Assembly (NCBI RefSeq): GCF_030717845.1
Contig: NZ_JAUZVZ010000006.1
Coordinates: forward strand, 124,001 to 188,000
Origin: Alkalimonas collagenimarina
Lineage (GTDB): Bacteria; Pseudomonadota; Gammaproteobacteria; Enterobacterales; Alteromonadaceae
Reading direction: 5' to 3'
DNA length: 64,000 bases
Part shown: piece by piece, positions 51,177 through 61,188 of the stretch
How positions within the stretch are numbered: position 1 is the stretch's first letter
How the letters are laid out: each line of letters opens with the position of its first letter
Translations under genes and position numbers: made by a program
Notes under the pieces: model-generated
Seen by the model: the letters and a program-made list of their open reading frames with translations, nothing else
Told to the model about the DNA's origin: nothing
Database searches by the model: none

Positions 51177-52538
51177 CTATTCGCTGCCGGTCATTACTTT
51201 AAGCAGCTCCTCAGCCACCCCATACCCCTGATCAGCAGCGCGCTCAATTAATGCCAAACCTTGCTCTGACTCGCCATCTAATGTTAAGCGAACTCCGTGC
51301 CACGCCATCGATGTCACTTCATTTTGCTGCAGTAAGTAAAACTGCCAGTCAACCCGCTGATTCGCTAAAATGCGCTGTGCTTTGGCATTGCCATTTTTTG
51401 CCGCTTCGCTCCACCAATAACCTGCAGTATGTTGACGAGGCACTGGGTAACGCTTTTGAACCAAGATAGAGTCTCTTCGAGAAGGCCGGCTGATTGTGTA
51501 GTGGCCCGAAGTAGCGCCACGTATCCGCTTCCCTATCAGCTCTGAGGCATCCGGTGCTTCCAAGGCGTGATCGGCCAGCACCGCCTGAATAACACCATCC
51601 TCCACTTGCACCAAGGTATAGCCTAGAAAGCTGCGGTATCTAAAACTGAGGGAGCGAGAGCCTAGCAGCTCGGTAAAATCGGGAAGGTCCCATTCATCTG
51701 GTAAGGATTCATCGATAAAGGTGTGTTTGCCAGAAGCAATATGGACGAGATGTAACACACTACCAATATATTCTTGATAAGCAGATATCCCCAACGCCGC
51801 ATAGTCCCAGATCTGATCACGCTCTAAAAACTGTTGCGCCTCCCGCGATCGCAATGAACCCGGTACCCAAAAATTTAACTGCGTACTGACCAAATGCTGT
51901 TTGCCCGTAGGTTCAAACTTCCAACGGCGAAGGGCCCGGAGTGTGTCTCTTTCATAGATCCCAGCAGGATAACTGTCTATCACATCCACCACTGGAACGC
52001 TGCCATCCTTATCGACCAAATAACGAATGACAATGTATCCAAAATGACTGCGACGATGAACATCATCAGAAAAAACCGGCATAGGGGTCGCTAATGCCTG
52101 CAAATCGACGACATCATACAATTGAGTGGCTTCTGCATCATCCCGAATAATGACTTGCTGTCGTAGCTCTTCAAAGCGAAGCCGGGCTAAACGACGCTCG
52201 CTTTCGCTAAGTTGGGCAGATATTTGCTGTTGGATGGTAGCGGCATCCTTATTACCCAAGGAGTGCGCCAAATGAAAGTAAGCCATCGACTCAATAGGGT
52301 TCGCCTCGATGCCGTGACCGTGGTAATACATCACTCCCAGATTAAAGGCAGCCTCAGCATTCCCCAGTTCGATCAATGCAGAAAAGCCTGTATAAGCAGT
52401 GGAGTAACTCTCTTTCTCGTAGGCTTGTAGTGCTTGAAAAAACTCAGCTTTGACTGGTCTTGAGTAACCAAAGCATAACAATGCTGTACTCAATAAAATG
52501 TATAACCAGAGAATGCCATTCCACGTGCTGCTGTTCAT
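51177..52538 (-). CDS. Secreted Sel1-repeat / TonB C-terminal domain protein (copy 2)
   Basis: A 453-aa exported paralogue of the protein at 45.4-46.8 kb. I use the ATG at 52538, with GGAG 6 nt before, giving a signal sequence ending near PVKAEF. The frame is open back to a TTG at 52574. The order is the same: a Sel1-like region (AAFNLGVMYYHGHGIEANP), a TonB C-terminal domain (HRRSHFGYVIIRYLVDKDGSVPV, LRALRRWKFEPTGKQ), an unrecognised middle part and a final Sel1-like section (YWWSEAAKNGNAKAQRIL). Divergence between the copies is high, so the duplication is old. Function unknown. Confidence 0.82.
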   Translation of the reverse strand: MNSSTWNGILWLYILLSTALLCFGYSRPVKAEFFQALQAYEKESYSTAYTGFSALIELGNAEAAFNLGVMYYHGHGIEANPIESMAYFHLAHSLGNKDAATIQQQISAQLSESERRLARLRFEELRQQVIIRDDAEATQLYDVVDLQALATPMPVFSDDVHRRSHFGYIVIRYLVDKDGSVPVVDVIDSYPAGIYERDTLRALRRWKFEPTGKQHLVSTQLNFWVPGSLRSREAQQFLERDQIWDYAALGISAYQEYIGSVLHLVHIASGKHTFIDESLPDEWDLPDFTELLGSRSLSFRYRSFLGYTLVQVEDGVIQAVLADHALEAPDASELIGKRIRGATSGHYTISRPSRRDSILVQKRYPVPRQHTAGYWWSEAAKNGNAKAQRILANQRVDWQFYLLQQNEVTSMAWHGVRLTLDGESEQGLALIERAADQGYGVAEELLKVMTGSE

Positions 52539-52635
52539 TCCATGCTCCAAAAGAGGTCGGTTCCATCTCAGCAAAAATAATACATTAACCTAACGCGGTG
52601 GTCACCTCATTTAAATTGAGAAATGCAAGGTTTCG

Positions 52636-53151
52636 TTAACTATTGTCTAACTGGTCACGGAGCTGAAACCAGATTTCTAATCGAGACGCTGGGCTCATGC
52701 TGGCATTAGCGGGGCTGGTCGAGGGCAAGCAGAGCAATTCACATGGCAAATCACGCGGTAATGACGGTAGTACCAAGCGCCGAAAGCTCTGCTCCGCTTT
52801 ACGGCCATTAAAGGCGATAAGTCGTATTTTGGGGTGCTGTTGTAAAAACAGGTTAAAGTCATTGGGGGTTTCATTGCGGATGGCACTGTCCAGGCTGCCT
52901 TGGCGCTCGCAGTGCTGTAGTACATCCCATAGCGCTATTCTGTGCTGCTGCAAAGCTGCTAAACGAGCGGGGTAGGACTGTTCCAAGCTGAAGCCACAGA
53001 GTTCAGACAGGATCGGCCAAAATAAATTACGTGGATGGCCATAGTATTGCTGCTGTTTGAGCGACGCCGCACCAGGCATGCTTCCAAGCACCAGCACCTG
53101 TGCATCAGGCTGACTGACAGCAGCCAGCCCGGTTAGACGCTCAGCTGCCAT
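52636..53151 (-). CDS. DNA-deoxyinosine glycosylase (TIGR04274 type)
   Basis: A 171-aa uracil-DNA-glycosylase-superfamily enzyme of the hypoxanthine-DNA glycosylase group, which excises deaminated adenine. Family motifs are VLVLGSMPGAASL, QYYGHPRNLFWPI, IALWDVL and LPSTSPANA. It overlaps the hemY stop by one base and is therefore the last gene of the hem operon. Confidence 0.87.
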   Translation of the reverse strand: MAAERLTGLAAVSQPDAQVLVLGSMPGAASLKQQQYYGHPRNLFWPILSELCGFSLEQSYPARLAALQQHRIALWDVLQHCERQGSLDSAIRNETPNDFNLFLQQHPKIRLIAFNGRKAEQSFRRLVLPSLPRDLPCELLCLPSTSPANASMSPASRLEIWFQLRDQLDNS

Positions 53152-54242
53152 TAGCGCAAGCTTGCTGCCAGCTCAGGCTGATACTGTACGGCTTTTTTCC
53201 ATGCTAGTCTGGCTTGTTCCTGCTCACCTTCCTGCTCTGCCAACCAACTCAGCATAGCATACAAGTAGCCATTACTGGGGTGATCATGCAGCCAATGCTG
53301 CACTTGCTTTCGTAACTGCAGTACCGAGCGGCCTAAAGGGATCTGACGCAAATAAGGCCACGCCAACTCCAAATCAACCAGCGCCAGTGTATTCACCAAC
53401 AGGCGCTCGGCCTGATCGCTATGACCCTGATTGGCTTTAGCCCAGGCCCGACCAATCACGGCGGCTACCGACTTACGCTCTTTACCCGGTAGCTCCTGCC
53501 AATAGTCGGCCTGCTCCGAAAAACTGCCATCCTGCACTAAGCTGCTGATAGCTTTTGGGTAAATCTGATAGCGCTGAGCAGCCCATTGCACTTTGCTGAA
53601 CCAACGATATTTAAGTGCCGCCGGGATCTGCTCCAACAGCATCTGCCATTGACCCGCTTGCTGCAAACTATACAAATACAGCTGCCCCAGACCACAGGCT
53701 TTTGGTGCTTGCTCTACCTTGTCTTGTAAAAAAAGACTGGCTTGCTGAGCTTGACCACGTTGGATCATTAAATCGGCTTTAACAAACCAGCTGTTGGCTT
53801 CATCTGCAGGCAATTGCCGTACGGACTGATCCGCTTGCTCCTGCTGCCCGGCGTAAAAAGCCGCATAGCTGATTAAAGTAAGCTTTTCATCATGGTACTT
53901 CTTTTCAGTCATTGCTTGTTGCAGCAGCTGGGCCGCATCTTGCCACTGTTGCCGGGCATAAGCACGCAACCCTTCCTGAAAGGCTTGCTCTGCTTTTTGC
54001 CGCCGGCGCCACCGGAAAAAGCCCAACGAACGGCTAGGTAATGCCCAAAGCCAGCGCACTATCTTAACTGCCAGCCATAGCAAAAGCGCAGCCACCAGCA
54101 ACATGATGACCAACCCCACCACCGTCATTTCTAACGTGTAACCTGCCAGTACAATGCGAACATAGCCTGGCTGACTAAAGACCATTGGGCCAAGCCACAT
54201 CGCTGCAGCCAACACCAACAAAGCGACTAAAATTTTTATCAT
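53151..54242 (-). CDS. hemY: HemY-like TPR membrane protein
   Basis: A 363-aa protein of the HemY family (heme-biosynthesis-associated, enterobacterial type, not the protoporphyrinogen oxidase). It has two N-terminal membrane spans (about 4-24 and 38-62), a basic loop (FFRWRRRQKAEQAF) and a cytoplasmic or periplasmic TPR-like helical region to the end. It overlaps hemX by ATGA. Biochemical function is not established in the family. A role in organising heme enzymes is proposed. Confidence 0.9.
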   Translation of the reverse strand: MIKILVALLVLAAAMWLGPMVFSQPGYVRIVLAGYTLEMTVVGLVIMLLVAALLLWLAVKIVRWLWALPSRSLGFFRWRRRQKAEQAFQEGLRAYARQQWQDAAQLLQQAMTEKKYHDEKLTLISYAAFYAGQQEQADQSVRQLPADEANSWFVKADLMIQRGQAQQASLFLQDKVEQAPKACGLGQLYLYSLQQAGQWQMLLEQIPAALKYRWFSKVQWAAQRYQIYPKAISSLVQDGSFSEQADYWQELPGKERKSVAAVIGRAWAKANQGHSDQAERLLVNTLALVDLELAWPYLRQIPLGRSVLQLRKQVQHWLHDHPSNGYLYAMLSWLAEQEGEQEQARLAWKKAVQYQPELAASLR

Positions 54243-55399
54243 AGCTCGCCCCCAGCATCATCTCCGAGTAGTTCTAAATTGCGCTGATAGCGTTGCAAAG
54301 TATCTACGCTTTGCAGAGGCGCGATATAACCAGGGTGTAACTCGGTGCCAACCAAGGCAACCAAAGCAGCCGATAACCGCTGAGTATCGGCATGCTCGGC
54401 TTGGAAGTAACGTTGTATCAAGTCAGCAGCTTCTCGTAGATTGGCTTGAAACACCTTGGTTTGTTGCTGCATAGCGGCCAGTTCAGCTTGCACCAATTGT
54501 TGCTGAAGCCGATGCCGGATCAAGCGTTGCTCTTCAGTCGAAACGCTAAATACATCATCCTCCACAGTTGAGCGCACTTGCAGTACCTGACTCAAGCCTC
54601 CCTGCCACAAAGCATACCAGCGCTGACGCCAGCTGGTTTCTTCGGCCTCATCTGGCTTCGCAGCAGAGTCAGCGTGCTGATCTTTGAATGGTAAGGTGTG
54701 GGCCACCTCTCGCCATTGCCGAATCGTCAACTGCACTTCGGTTGGGTCAGGGATGCTTAGTTGACTCAGGGCTTGCTGATCCTGTCGGATCGCTTCACGC
54801 ACACTAAGCAGAGCAGGCTCGGCTAAACGCGCCAGGCGGCTATCGGCACTGCGTAATAATTGTTTTGCCGTTTCGACATCCAGCTCCAGCCACAACTTTT
54901 GGCTAGCCATACGCAGCAAGTAATCCACCTCGGCCAGCAACCAAACGCTTGGTGCAGCACCTTGCTCCTGACTCAGTCGTTGCTCAAGCATCCGCAGTTG
55001 CTGTTGAAATTGTTGCTGTTGCTGCTGTTGTTGCCGAGTCAGCTCATTTAGCTGTTGCCGGCTTTGTTGTTGCCACTGATCCAGTTGCTGTTGCTGCTCT
55101 TGACGTCCTTGATGCATGGTACGTTCAAGCTCGGCCTGTTGTGCATCCAATTGCTGTTGCAACTGACTTTGCTGTACTTGTTGATGCTGGCTAAGCTGCT
55201 GCCACTCAGGGTACGCCCAGTAGCCACCAGCAACCAAAATGCCGGTTAGCACCAGACTGTAGAACAAAGCAAAACCCGCCAATCCACGGCCACTTTTAGG
55301 AGGTTCATCGACCAAAGCATCCTCCTGCAGATAACGCATATCATCGTCAACAGATGCTACGGATTCATCCTGCTTGGTTGGCTTTGCTTGCTCAGTCAT
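54239..55399 (-). CDS. hemX: HemX-like protein (uroporphyrinogen-III C-methyltransferase family)
   Basis: A 386-aa single-span inner-membrane protein of the HemX family. I start at 55399 (MTEQAKPTKQ), after GAGGGA. A short acidic cytoplasmic N-terminus leads to one span (about 40-62), then a very Gln-rich coiled coil (about 72-140, with a run of eight Gln), and a folded C-terminal domain. Despite the family name it has none of the SAM-binding motifs of real CysG/CobA methyltransferases. It overlaps hemD by ATGA and hemY by ATGA. Confidence 0.88.
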   Translation of the reverse strand: MTEQAKPTKQDESVASVDDDMRYLQEDALVDEPPKSGRGLAGFALFYSLVLTGILVAGGYWAYPEWQQLSQHQQVQQSQLQQQLDAQQAELERTMHQGRQEQQQQLDQWQQQSRQQLNELTRQQQQQQQQFQQQLRMLEQRLSQEQGAAPSVWLLAEVDYLLRMASQKLWLELDVETAKQLLRSADSRLARLAEPALLSVREAIRQDQQALSQLSIPDPTEVQLTIRQWREVAHTLPFKDQHADSAAKPDEAEETSWRQRWYALWQGGLSQVLQVRSTVEDDVFSVSTEEQRLIRHRLQQQLVQAELAAMQQQTKVFQANLREAADLIQRYFQAEHADTQRLSAALVALVGTELHPGYIAPLQSVDTLQRYQRNLELLGDDAGGEL

Positions 55400-56142
55400 A
55401 AGTAGTCCCTCTTGTAATGGCAAATGGCGGCCATTAAAGCCGAATCATTGGCATTGTCTGCCAGTATAATATTCGCAACCGGAATGCCCATCGCCAATGC
55501 AGAGTCATGCATACGCGGGCTAACGACAATCCAGTGCCGCTGTCGTAACCAGTCATGAGCACTGACAGGCACTAAGGTAAAAAGTTGCTGCATAATTTCG
55601 TCACTGGTCACCAGAATACAACTGACCGAGTCTTTCCAATGTGCTAGCAGTGAAGCTCCATCCAGTGCAATAGGCACTCGTCGATAGCTTTGTACATAGC
55701 GCACTTTAGCGCCTCGCTTTTGCAGGCTTTGCTTCATCAGTTCGCGACCATTCTGCCCACGGACAATGACAATATGCTGATTTTCAACCTGCTGCATACA
55801 GCTCATCGCCAGCACCCCTTCACTGCGCTGATCGAGCGGAAAGCGAACTTCACGCCCAGTCCATTGCTTTAAAGCCGATGCTGTCGTTTCTCCCACCGCC
55901 AGCAGAGGTGCTTTTAATTGACTAGCTTCCAATTGCTGCTGCAATGAGGTGACAGCACTGACACTGACAAAAATCAGCTGATCTGCTTCCAGCAGCCACT
56001 GCTGCTCTTTCGCTTTCAGCGCCACCATTTGCGTCGCAATCAAAGGCTGATACACATAATCCAGTCCCATTTCATCAAGGCTGGCCAATAACTGATCAGC
56101 TTTACCGGCAGGCCGGGTAATAAGAAATGCTTTAGCCGCCAT
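55396..56142 (-). CDS. hemD: Uroporphyrinogen-III synthase HemD
   Basis: A 248-aa enzyme that closes and inverts ring D of hydroxymethylbilane to make uroporphyrinogen III. This family is poorly conserved. Recognition rests on the N-terminal FLITRPAGKADQLLASL, FVSVSAVTSL, LAVGETTASAL, IVIVRGQNGRELM and CILVTSDEIMQQL, plus its place between hemC and hemX. Its first base is the last of the hemC stop. Confidence 0.9.
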   Translation of the reverse strand: MAAKAFLITRPAGKADQLLASLDEMGLDYVYQPLIATQMVALKAKEQQWLLEADQLIFVSVSAVTSLQQQLEASQLKAPLLAVGETTASALKQWTGREVRFPLDQRSEGVLAMSCMQQVENQHIVIVRGQNGRELMKQSLQKRGAKVRYVQSYRRVPIALDGASLLAHWKDSVSCILVTSDEIMQQLFTLVPVSAHDWLRQRHWIVVSPRMHDSALAMGIPVANIILADNANDSALMAAICHYKRDYL

Positions 56143-57074
56143 TAATCACGCTCGGCGTAAGCCGCTGCCAATAAAGTCGCCGCCCCTTGCGCAAGCAGCT
56201 GCTCAGCCACATCAATGCCAAGCTGCTCAGCTTGAGCTCGCGGGGCTCGCGACTCAGCCTGCAAGATCTGCTGACCATCCAGGGAGCCGACCAAACCGCG
56301 CAGCCAGAGCTCATTACCTTCCAAAAGCGCATAAGCACCAATAGGTACCTGACAGCCCCCTTGCAAACGACGATTCATCGCTCGCTCGGCCAGCACTCGA
56401 TCGGCGGTATCTTGATGATGCAAAGCGGCCAACAGCTGTTGTGTAGCCACATCATCTGCCCGACATTCAATACCTACAGCGCCCTGACCATTCGCTGGTA
56501 AACTGTCTTCCGGTTCCAGTAAGCAGGTAATACGACTGGAAAAATCCAATCGCAATAAACCAGCAGCGGCTAAGATAATGGCATCAAAGTCACCTTGATC
56601 CAATTTTGCCAAGCGAGTATTCACATTGCCACGTAAGTCATGGATCTGTAAATCAGGCCGCCGCGCTTTCAGCTGACATTGTCGTCGCAAGCTGGAGGTA
56701 CCTACCACAGCACCAGCGGGTAGTTCTGATAGCGTTGAGTAGGTATTCGAAACAAAGGCATCGCGAGGATCTTCCCGCGGGCAGATGGTTGGCAATACCA
56801 GCCCCTCAGGAAAGGCGACCGGCACATCTTTCATGCTATGGACGGCAATATCCGCTCGGCCGTCCAACAATGCAGCTTCCAGCTCTTTGACAAACAAACC
56901 CTTGCCACCAATTTTCGCCAAAGGGGTATCTAAAATCTTATCGCCCTGCGTTGACATCGGCACTAATTCAACCTGAATACCAGCATGATGCCGCTCTAGC
57001 TCTTGCTTAACGTAATAAGCTTGCCATAAAGCCAGAGCGCTTTTACGGGTGGCAATACGTACCAGTTGGCTCAT
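56142..57074 (-). CDS. hemC: Hydroxymethylbilane synthase HemC
   Basis: A 310-aa porphobilinogen deaminase that polymerises four porphobilinogen units. Family motifs are [57 protein letters not shown] and the dipyrromethane-binding Cys in [11 protein letters not shown]. It lies 1 bp after the carboxylesterase gene and overlaps hemD. Confidence 0.97.
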   Translation of the reverse strand: MSQLVRIATRKSALALWQAYYVKQELERHHAGIQVELVPMSTQGDKILDTPLAKIGGKGLFVKELEAALLDGRADIAVHSMKDVPVAFPEGLVLPTICPREDPRDAFVSNTYSTLSELPAGAVVGTSSLRRQCQLKARRPDLQIHDLRGNVNTRLAKLDQGDFDAIILAAAGLLRLDFSSRITCLLEPEDSLPANGQGAVGIECRADDVATQQLLAALHHQDTADRVLAERAMNRRLQGGCQVPIGAYALLEGNELWLRGLVGSLDGQQILQAESRAPRAQAEQLGIDVAEQLLAQGAATLLAAAYAERD

Positions 57075-57075
57075 G

Positions 57076-57756
57076 TTAGTTTTCCTTTGCGGTCATGAAC
57101 AGACGCTGCAAGAAGCTGCTGATATCGGCTACTTCCTGAGCACAGACACTGTGCTCCATCCGATAATCGTGCCAGCTGACTTGGAAGCCTTGCTTTTTTA
57201 ACGCATGAAATGCTTGTTGACCGGCCGCAACGGGTACCACTGGATCCTGAGTACCATGGCCGAAAAATACCGGGATGCTTTTGTTGCTAGCGGTTGCCTC
57301 TGCTGCCAGCTTGTCAGGAGCACACATATAGGTGGATAACGCCATTACGCCAGCTAGTTTATAAGGCAGGCGAGCCAGTAAATGCAATGCGATAACTCCG
57401 CCCTGACTAAAACCCGCCAGCACAATCCGCTCGCTGTCCAAGCCATCGGCTATCAGCTGGTCCAGCAACTGTTGCACAGCATGGGCTGATTCTCGTACCC
57501 CAGCTTCATCAGCCCGGTTGGTTAAATCCATGGTTTTAATGTCGTACCAGGCCCGCATACGCATACCGCCATTGACCGTAACCGGTTGCTCAGGAGCATG
57601 CGGAAATATAAAGCGAATACCGGCATCAGCCGGGATCCGTAGCTCCGGCACTATGGGTGCAAAGCCATGGCCTGAATCACCTAATCCATGCAGCCATACA
57701 ACAGCAGCCTTTACCGTACCGTTCGGTTTTACATCAACAAAAGGGAGTACTGCCAT
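57076..57756 (-). CDS. Carboxylesterase / phospholipase family alpha/beta hydrolase
   Basis: A 226-aa cytosolic alpha/beta hydrolase. The catalytic triad is visible: Ser in [10 protein letters not shown], Asp in HGTQDPVVP and His in MEHSVC. The oxyanion region is [16 protein letters not shown]. This matches the acyl-protein-thioesterase-like phospholipase/carboxylesterase family. It sits between cyaY and hemC, where E. coli has cyaA, with gaps of 1-2 bp on both sides. Substrate unknown. Confidence 0.92.
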   Translation of the reverse strand: MAVLPFVDVKPNGTVKAAVVWLHGLGDSGHGFAPIVPELRIPADAGIRFIFPHAPEQPVTVNGGMRMRAWYDIKTMDLTNRADEAGVRESAHAVQQLLDQLIADGLDSERIVLAGFSQGGVIALHLLARLPYKLAGVMALSTYMCAPDKLAAEATASNKSIPVFFGHGTQDPVVPVAAGQQAFHALKKQGFQVSWHDYRMEHSVCAQEVADISSFLQRLFMTAKEN

Positions 57757-57758
57757 GA

Positions 57759-58091
57759 TTAGACTCCTGAGGGTTGAGGAGCCAATAGCACTGGACTACC
57801 GGCTTGCTTGGAAGCCGCATCCGTTAAAAGTTGCCATAATTCGCTACCACTACGGTTATCAATCCATTGATCGTTTTGCCATTCACAATGATGACCGTTA
57901 AATTTAGTGGCCACCCAGATTTGCTGCAAAGGAGGCTGCTTATTGATGATGATTTTACTGCCATTACTGAAAGTCACTTCCAGCAAGCCACCGTGAGATT
58001 CATAATCAAGATCGACATCCAACTGCTCAATGGCCTCTTCGATGGCCAGCATGGTGGCATCGGCTAATTCATCATATTCGCGATCATTCAT
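57759..58091 (-). CDS. cyaY: Frataxin-like iron donor CyaY
   Basis: A 110-aa bacterial frataxin. The acidic first helix (DDREYDELADATMLAIEEAIEQLDVDLDY) binds iron and IscS, and VTFSNGSKIIINKQPPLQQIWVATK is the strand region of the family. It regulates iron-sulfur cluster assembly, and its place at the head of the hem operon fits iron and heme metabolism. It is divergent from lptM. Confidence 0.95.
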   Translation of the reverse strand: MNDREYDELADATMLAIEEAIEQLDVDLDYESHGGLLEVTFSNGSKIIINKQPPLQQIWVATKFNGHHCEWQNDQWIDNRSGSELWQLLTDAASKQAGSPVLLAPQPSGV

Positions 58092-58162
58092 TTGGTCACC
58101 TGTTTGCTTTTGCTGCTAAGGATGCGATTATAGAGCGTCCATTAATTTATGAAATAAAAACC

Positions 58163-58378
58163 ATGCATCAACGACACCTTTTCTTCAGTACTTCAGGCAC
58201 CATGCTTGGCCGCCTTCTGCTGCCAATCGCGGTCATTACTTTACTCAGTGCCTGTGGTCAAAAAGGTCCCCTTACCTTACCACAAGAGCCTGCTCCTGTC
58301 GCCGAAGAGCAAGAGAAGATGGAAGAAAACTCAGCCGCTACGGCTACTGTTCAGAGTGAGTACGATGGATTACTTTAA
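58163..58378 (+). CDS. lptM: LPS translocon maturation chaperone LptM (YifL)
   Basis: A small lipoprotein of 58-71 aa depending on the start: ATG at 58163 or 58202. The 58202 start (MLGRLLLPIAV) gives a more normal lipoprotein signal. The lipobox is LSAC, followed by the family hallmark CGQKGPL. LptM helps assemble LptD at the outer membrane. Its end overlaps lysA by 14 bp. The neighbourhood cyaY-lptM-dapF is as in E. coli. Confidence 0.88.
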   Translation: MHQRHLFFSTSGTMLGRLLLPIAVITLLSACGQKGPLTLPQEPAPVAEEQEKMEENSAATATVQSEYDGLL

Positions 58379-59615
58379 TTACCGAGACCACCAGCTATTT
58401 GCTGAAGATTTACCGCTGTCCGATATTGCCAATCAATACGGCACGCCCTGCTATGTCTATTCCCGAGCAACGCTGGAGCGCCACTACAATGCATTTTCTG
58501 ATGCGGCTGCCGAGCACCCTCACCTGATCTGTTACGCTGTGAAAGCCAACAGCAACATTGCCATTCTGAACGTACTGGCCCGGCTTGGCAGTGGTTTTGA
58601 TATCGTATCCGAGGGTGAGCTGCGCCGCGTGATGGCGGCCGGTGGCGATCCAAACAAGGTGGTATTTTCTGGTGTAGCGAAAACTGCTGATGAAATGCGC
58701 TATGCGCTGCAATTGGGCATTAAGTGCTTTAATGTTGAATCCGAATCCGAGCTGAACCGCTTGCAACAAGTTGCGGCAGAGCTCAAGGTGATGGCTCCCG
58801 TATCTATTCGGGTCAATCCAGACATTGACGCTAAAACCCATCCATACATTTCTACCGGCTTAAAAGCCAACAAGTTTGGCATTGATATCAACGATGCAGA
58901 GCGTATTTATCAGCAAGCCGCTGCGGCCACTAACCTGCAAGTGGTGGGTGTCGATTGTCATATTGGCTCGCAACTGACTGAAACACAGCCATTTCTGGAT
59001 GCACTGGAAAAATTACTGCAATTGATTGATCGCCTGCAGCAACAAGATATTGTGCTGCATCATATTGATATCGGCGGTGGCCTTGGTGTTCGCTATAAAG
59101 ATGAAACGCCTCCCCACCCTAGTGAATACGCAGCAGCGGTCGTCAAGCGCCTCAAAGATTACCCGCATTTAACGCTGATTTTTGAGCCCGGCCGGGCCAT
59201 TATGGCCAATGCCGGTATCTTGCTGACGAAAGTGGAATACATCAAGCCAGGCCAGGAAAAAAACTTTGCCATCGTCGATGCTGCCATGAATGATTTGATC
59301 CGTCCGGCACTGTACAGCGCCTGGCAAGAGATTGTCGCGGTAGAAACAGGTGCACAGCACGAACAACAGCAGTATGATGTGGTAGGTCCGGTCTGTGAAA
59401 CCGGAGATTTTCTGGGTAAAGACCGCATGCTGGCTATCGCTGAAGGCGATTTACTGGCAGTGCGTTCAGCCGGAGCTTATGGCTTTACCATGAGTTCCAA
59501 CTACAACAGTCGCCCTCGGGCCGCAGAGGTATTGGTGGATGGTGGCAATTGCCACCTGATCCGACAACGAGAATTATGGCAGGACTTATGGCGCGGCGAA
59601 CAAACTCTCCCATGA
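58365..59615 (+). CDS. lysA: Diaminopimelate decarboxylase LysA
   Basis: A 416-aa PLP enzyme making lysine from meso-diaminopimelate. I use the ATG at 58365 ([15 protein letters not shown]), as in the family. The longer frame from 58206 is a shadow within lptM. Motifs are the PLP lysine [38 protein letters not shown] and the catalytic [11 protein letters not shown]. The stop overlaps the dapF start (ATGA). DapF supplies its substrate. Confidence 0.96.
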   Translation: MDYFNYRDHQLFAEDLPLSDIANQYGTPCYVYSRATLERHYNAFSDAAAEHPHLICYAVKANSNIAILNVLARLGSGFDIVSEGELRRVMAAGGDPNKVVFSGVAKTADEMRYALQLGIKCFNVESESELNRLQQVAAELKVMAPVSIRVNPDIDAKTHPYISTGLKANKFGIDINDAERIYQQAAAATNLQVVGVDCHIGSQLTETQPFLDALEKLLQLIDRLQQQDIVLHHIDIGGGLGVRYKDETPPHPSEYAAAVVKRLKDYPHLTLIFEPGRAIMANAGILLTKVEYIKPGQEKNFAIVDAAMNDLIRPALYSAWQEIVAVETGAQHEQQQYDVVGPVCETGDFLGKDRMLAIAEGDLLAVRSAGAYGFTMSSNYNSRPRAAEVLVDGGNCHLIRQRELWQDLWRGEQTLP

Positions 59616-60475
59616 ATGCTCAGCGCTCTGAGAAGCGCGGAGGCACGGTACTGCATTTTTCCAAAATGCATGGGCTGGGTAATGACTTCATGGTGGTCGA
59701 CAATGTCAGCAACAATGTCTACATCACTCCGGAGCAAATTCGAAAGCTGGCCGATCGCAACTTTGGCATTGGCTTTGATCAATTGTTGATGGTGGAACCC
59801 CCCTACGATCCGGATCTGGATTTTCATTACCGGATTTTTAATGCAGATGGCTCCGAAGTAGAGCAATGTGGCAATGGTGCCCGTTGCTTTGCCCGCTTTG
59901 TGCGCTCCCGCGGGCTGACCAACAAACATAAAATAGGTGTCAGCACTAAATCAGGCACTATTCATTTGCTGGTGGAGCAAGACGGTCAAATCACCGTCAA
60001 TATGGGGGTTCCTCAGCTGGAACCTGATCGTGTTCCTTTTAAAGCCAATAAGCAGGAAACGACTTATATCTTGCGAGCAGACGATCAAACGCTGTTATCT
60101 GGTGTGGTATCGATGGGTAACCCACATGCCGTGACGGTGGTCGATCAAATTGATGCCGCCCCGGTCGATATCCTTGGACCTTTGTTTGAATTGCATGAAC
60201 GCTTCCCGGAACGTGCTAATATTGGTTTTATGCAGATCCTATCGCCACAGCACATTAAACTACGGGTGTGGGAACGCGGTGTCGGTGAAACACTGGCCTG
60301 CGGCACTGGCGCCTGTGCGGCGGTCGTTGTCGGGCAACTGCAAAAAAAATTACAACAGCAGGTTCGAGTTGATTTACCGGGTGGTAGCCTGACCATTCGC
60401 TGGCAAGGACCTGGTCAGCCGGTCAAAATGACCGGCCCCGCCAGTCACGTATACGATGGACAAATAGTACTATGA
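59612..60475 (+). CDS. dapF: Diaminopimelate epimerase DapF
   Basis: A 287-aa enzyme converting LL- to meso-diaminopimelate for lysine and peptidoglycan. I start at 59612, coupled to lysA by ATGA. The frame is open slightly further upstream. The family core begins [17 protein letters not shown]. The two catalytic cysteines are in QCGNGARC and ACGTGACA. It carries about 13 extra N-terminal residues ([13 protein letters not shown]) compared with most members. Confidence 0.96.
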   Translation: MNAQRSEKRGGTVLHFSKMHGLGNDFMVVDNVSNNVYITPEQIRKLADRNFGIGFDQLLMVEPPYDPDLDFHYRIFNADGSEVEQCGNGARCFARFVRSRGLTNKHKIGVSTKSGTIHLLVEQDGQITVNMGVPQLEPDRVPFKANKQETTYILRADDQTLLSGVVSMGNPHAVTVVDQIDAAPVDILGPLFELHERFPERANIGFMQILSPQHIKLRVWERGVGETLACGTGACAAVVVGQLQKKLQQQVRVDLPGGSLTIRWQGPGQPVKMTGPASHVYDGQIVL

Positions 60476-61170
60476 GCAAAAAAAGTGACAGTAATACCCT
60501 GAGCGCAGCTGAACTGCAGACCGATGAAGCCTTGATGCAGGCGGCGCTGGTGGTCGATCATTTACAACAAAATCCTGATTTCTTTTTGCAGCATCCTCGC
60601 CTGCTGGCTGAACTGCGGCTGCCGCATCAGCAAAAAGGCAGCATCTCTCTGGTGGAAAGGCAACTGGAGCTGCAACGAGGAAAAATCAACGCACTGGAAG
60701 AAGAAATCACCCGCCTGATGGGCATAGCCCGTCATAATGAGGTGATTTTCCGTGCGCTGAATCAATTGCACGTTGAGTTGATGCAGTGTCAGGATGCCCA
60801 GGATTTACAGCAGCACTTGACGACCTTTAGCAAAGCTATGCCAGGTGTGCATGCCTGCCAGTTGTTTTCGTTTCTTGATGAAACCACCAAACCAGCCTAT
60901 CAGGACTTTGAGCTACTGCTGAATCGTCGCCTCAATCATCGCCAGCTGTATCTTGGTCGGTTAAATCAAGAAGAACAACAACATATATTCCCTACCAATA
61001 TTCACTCGGTGGCACTGCAATTGATCAAGGTACAAGACAAACCACTGGCATTACTGGCCTTTGGTAGTGAGCAAGATGATCATTTCCAGCCCGAGATGGA
61101 TAACCTGTTTTTAGAGCATCTGGCTGAACTGGTGGTACGGGTACTCTGCCCGGCACATCATGCGGCTTAA
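60472..61170 (+). CDS. DUF484 family protein
   Basis: A 232-aa cytosolic protein of the DUF484 family (E. coli counterpart YigA). The N-terminal part, with [26 protein letters not shown] and [17 protein letters not shown], is very typical. A coiled coil and a GAF-like domain follow. It overlaps dapF by ATGA and precedes xerC, the usual gammaproteobacterial order. Function unknown. Confidence 0.92.
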   Translation: MSKKSDSNTLSAAELQTDEALMQAALVVDHLQQNPDFFLQHPRLLAELRLPHQQKGSISLVERQLELQRGKINALEEEITRLMGIARHNEVIFRALNQLHVELMQCQDAQDLQQHLTTFSKAMPGVHACQLFSFLDETTKPAYQDFELLLNRRLNHRQLYLGRLNQEEQQHIFPTNIHSVALQLIKVQDKPLALLAFGSEQDDHFQPEMDNLFLEHLAELVVRVLCPAHHAA

Positions 61171-61188
61171 TCATGCTATTTAACCGCG

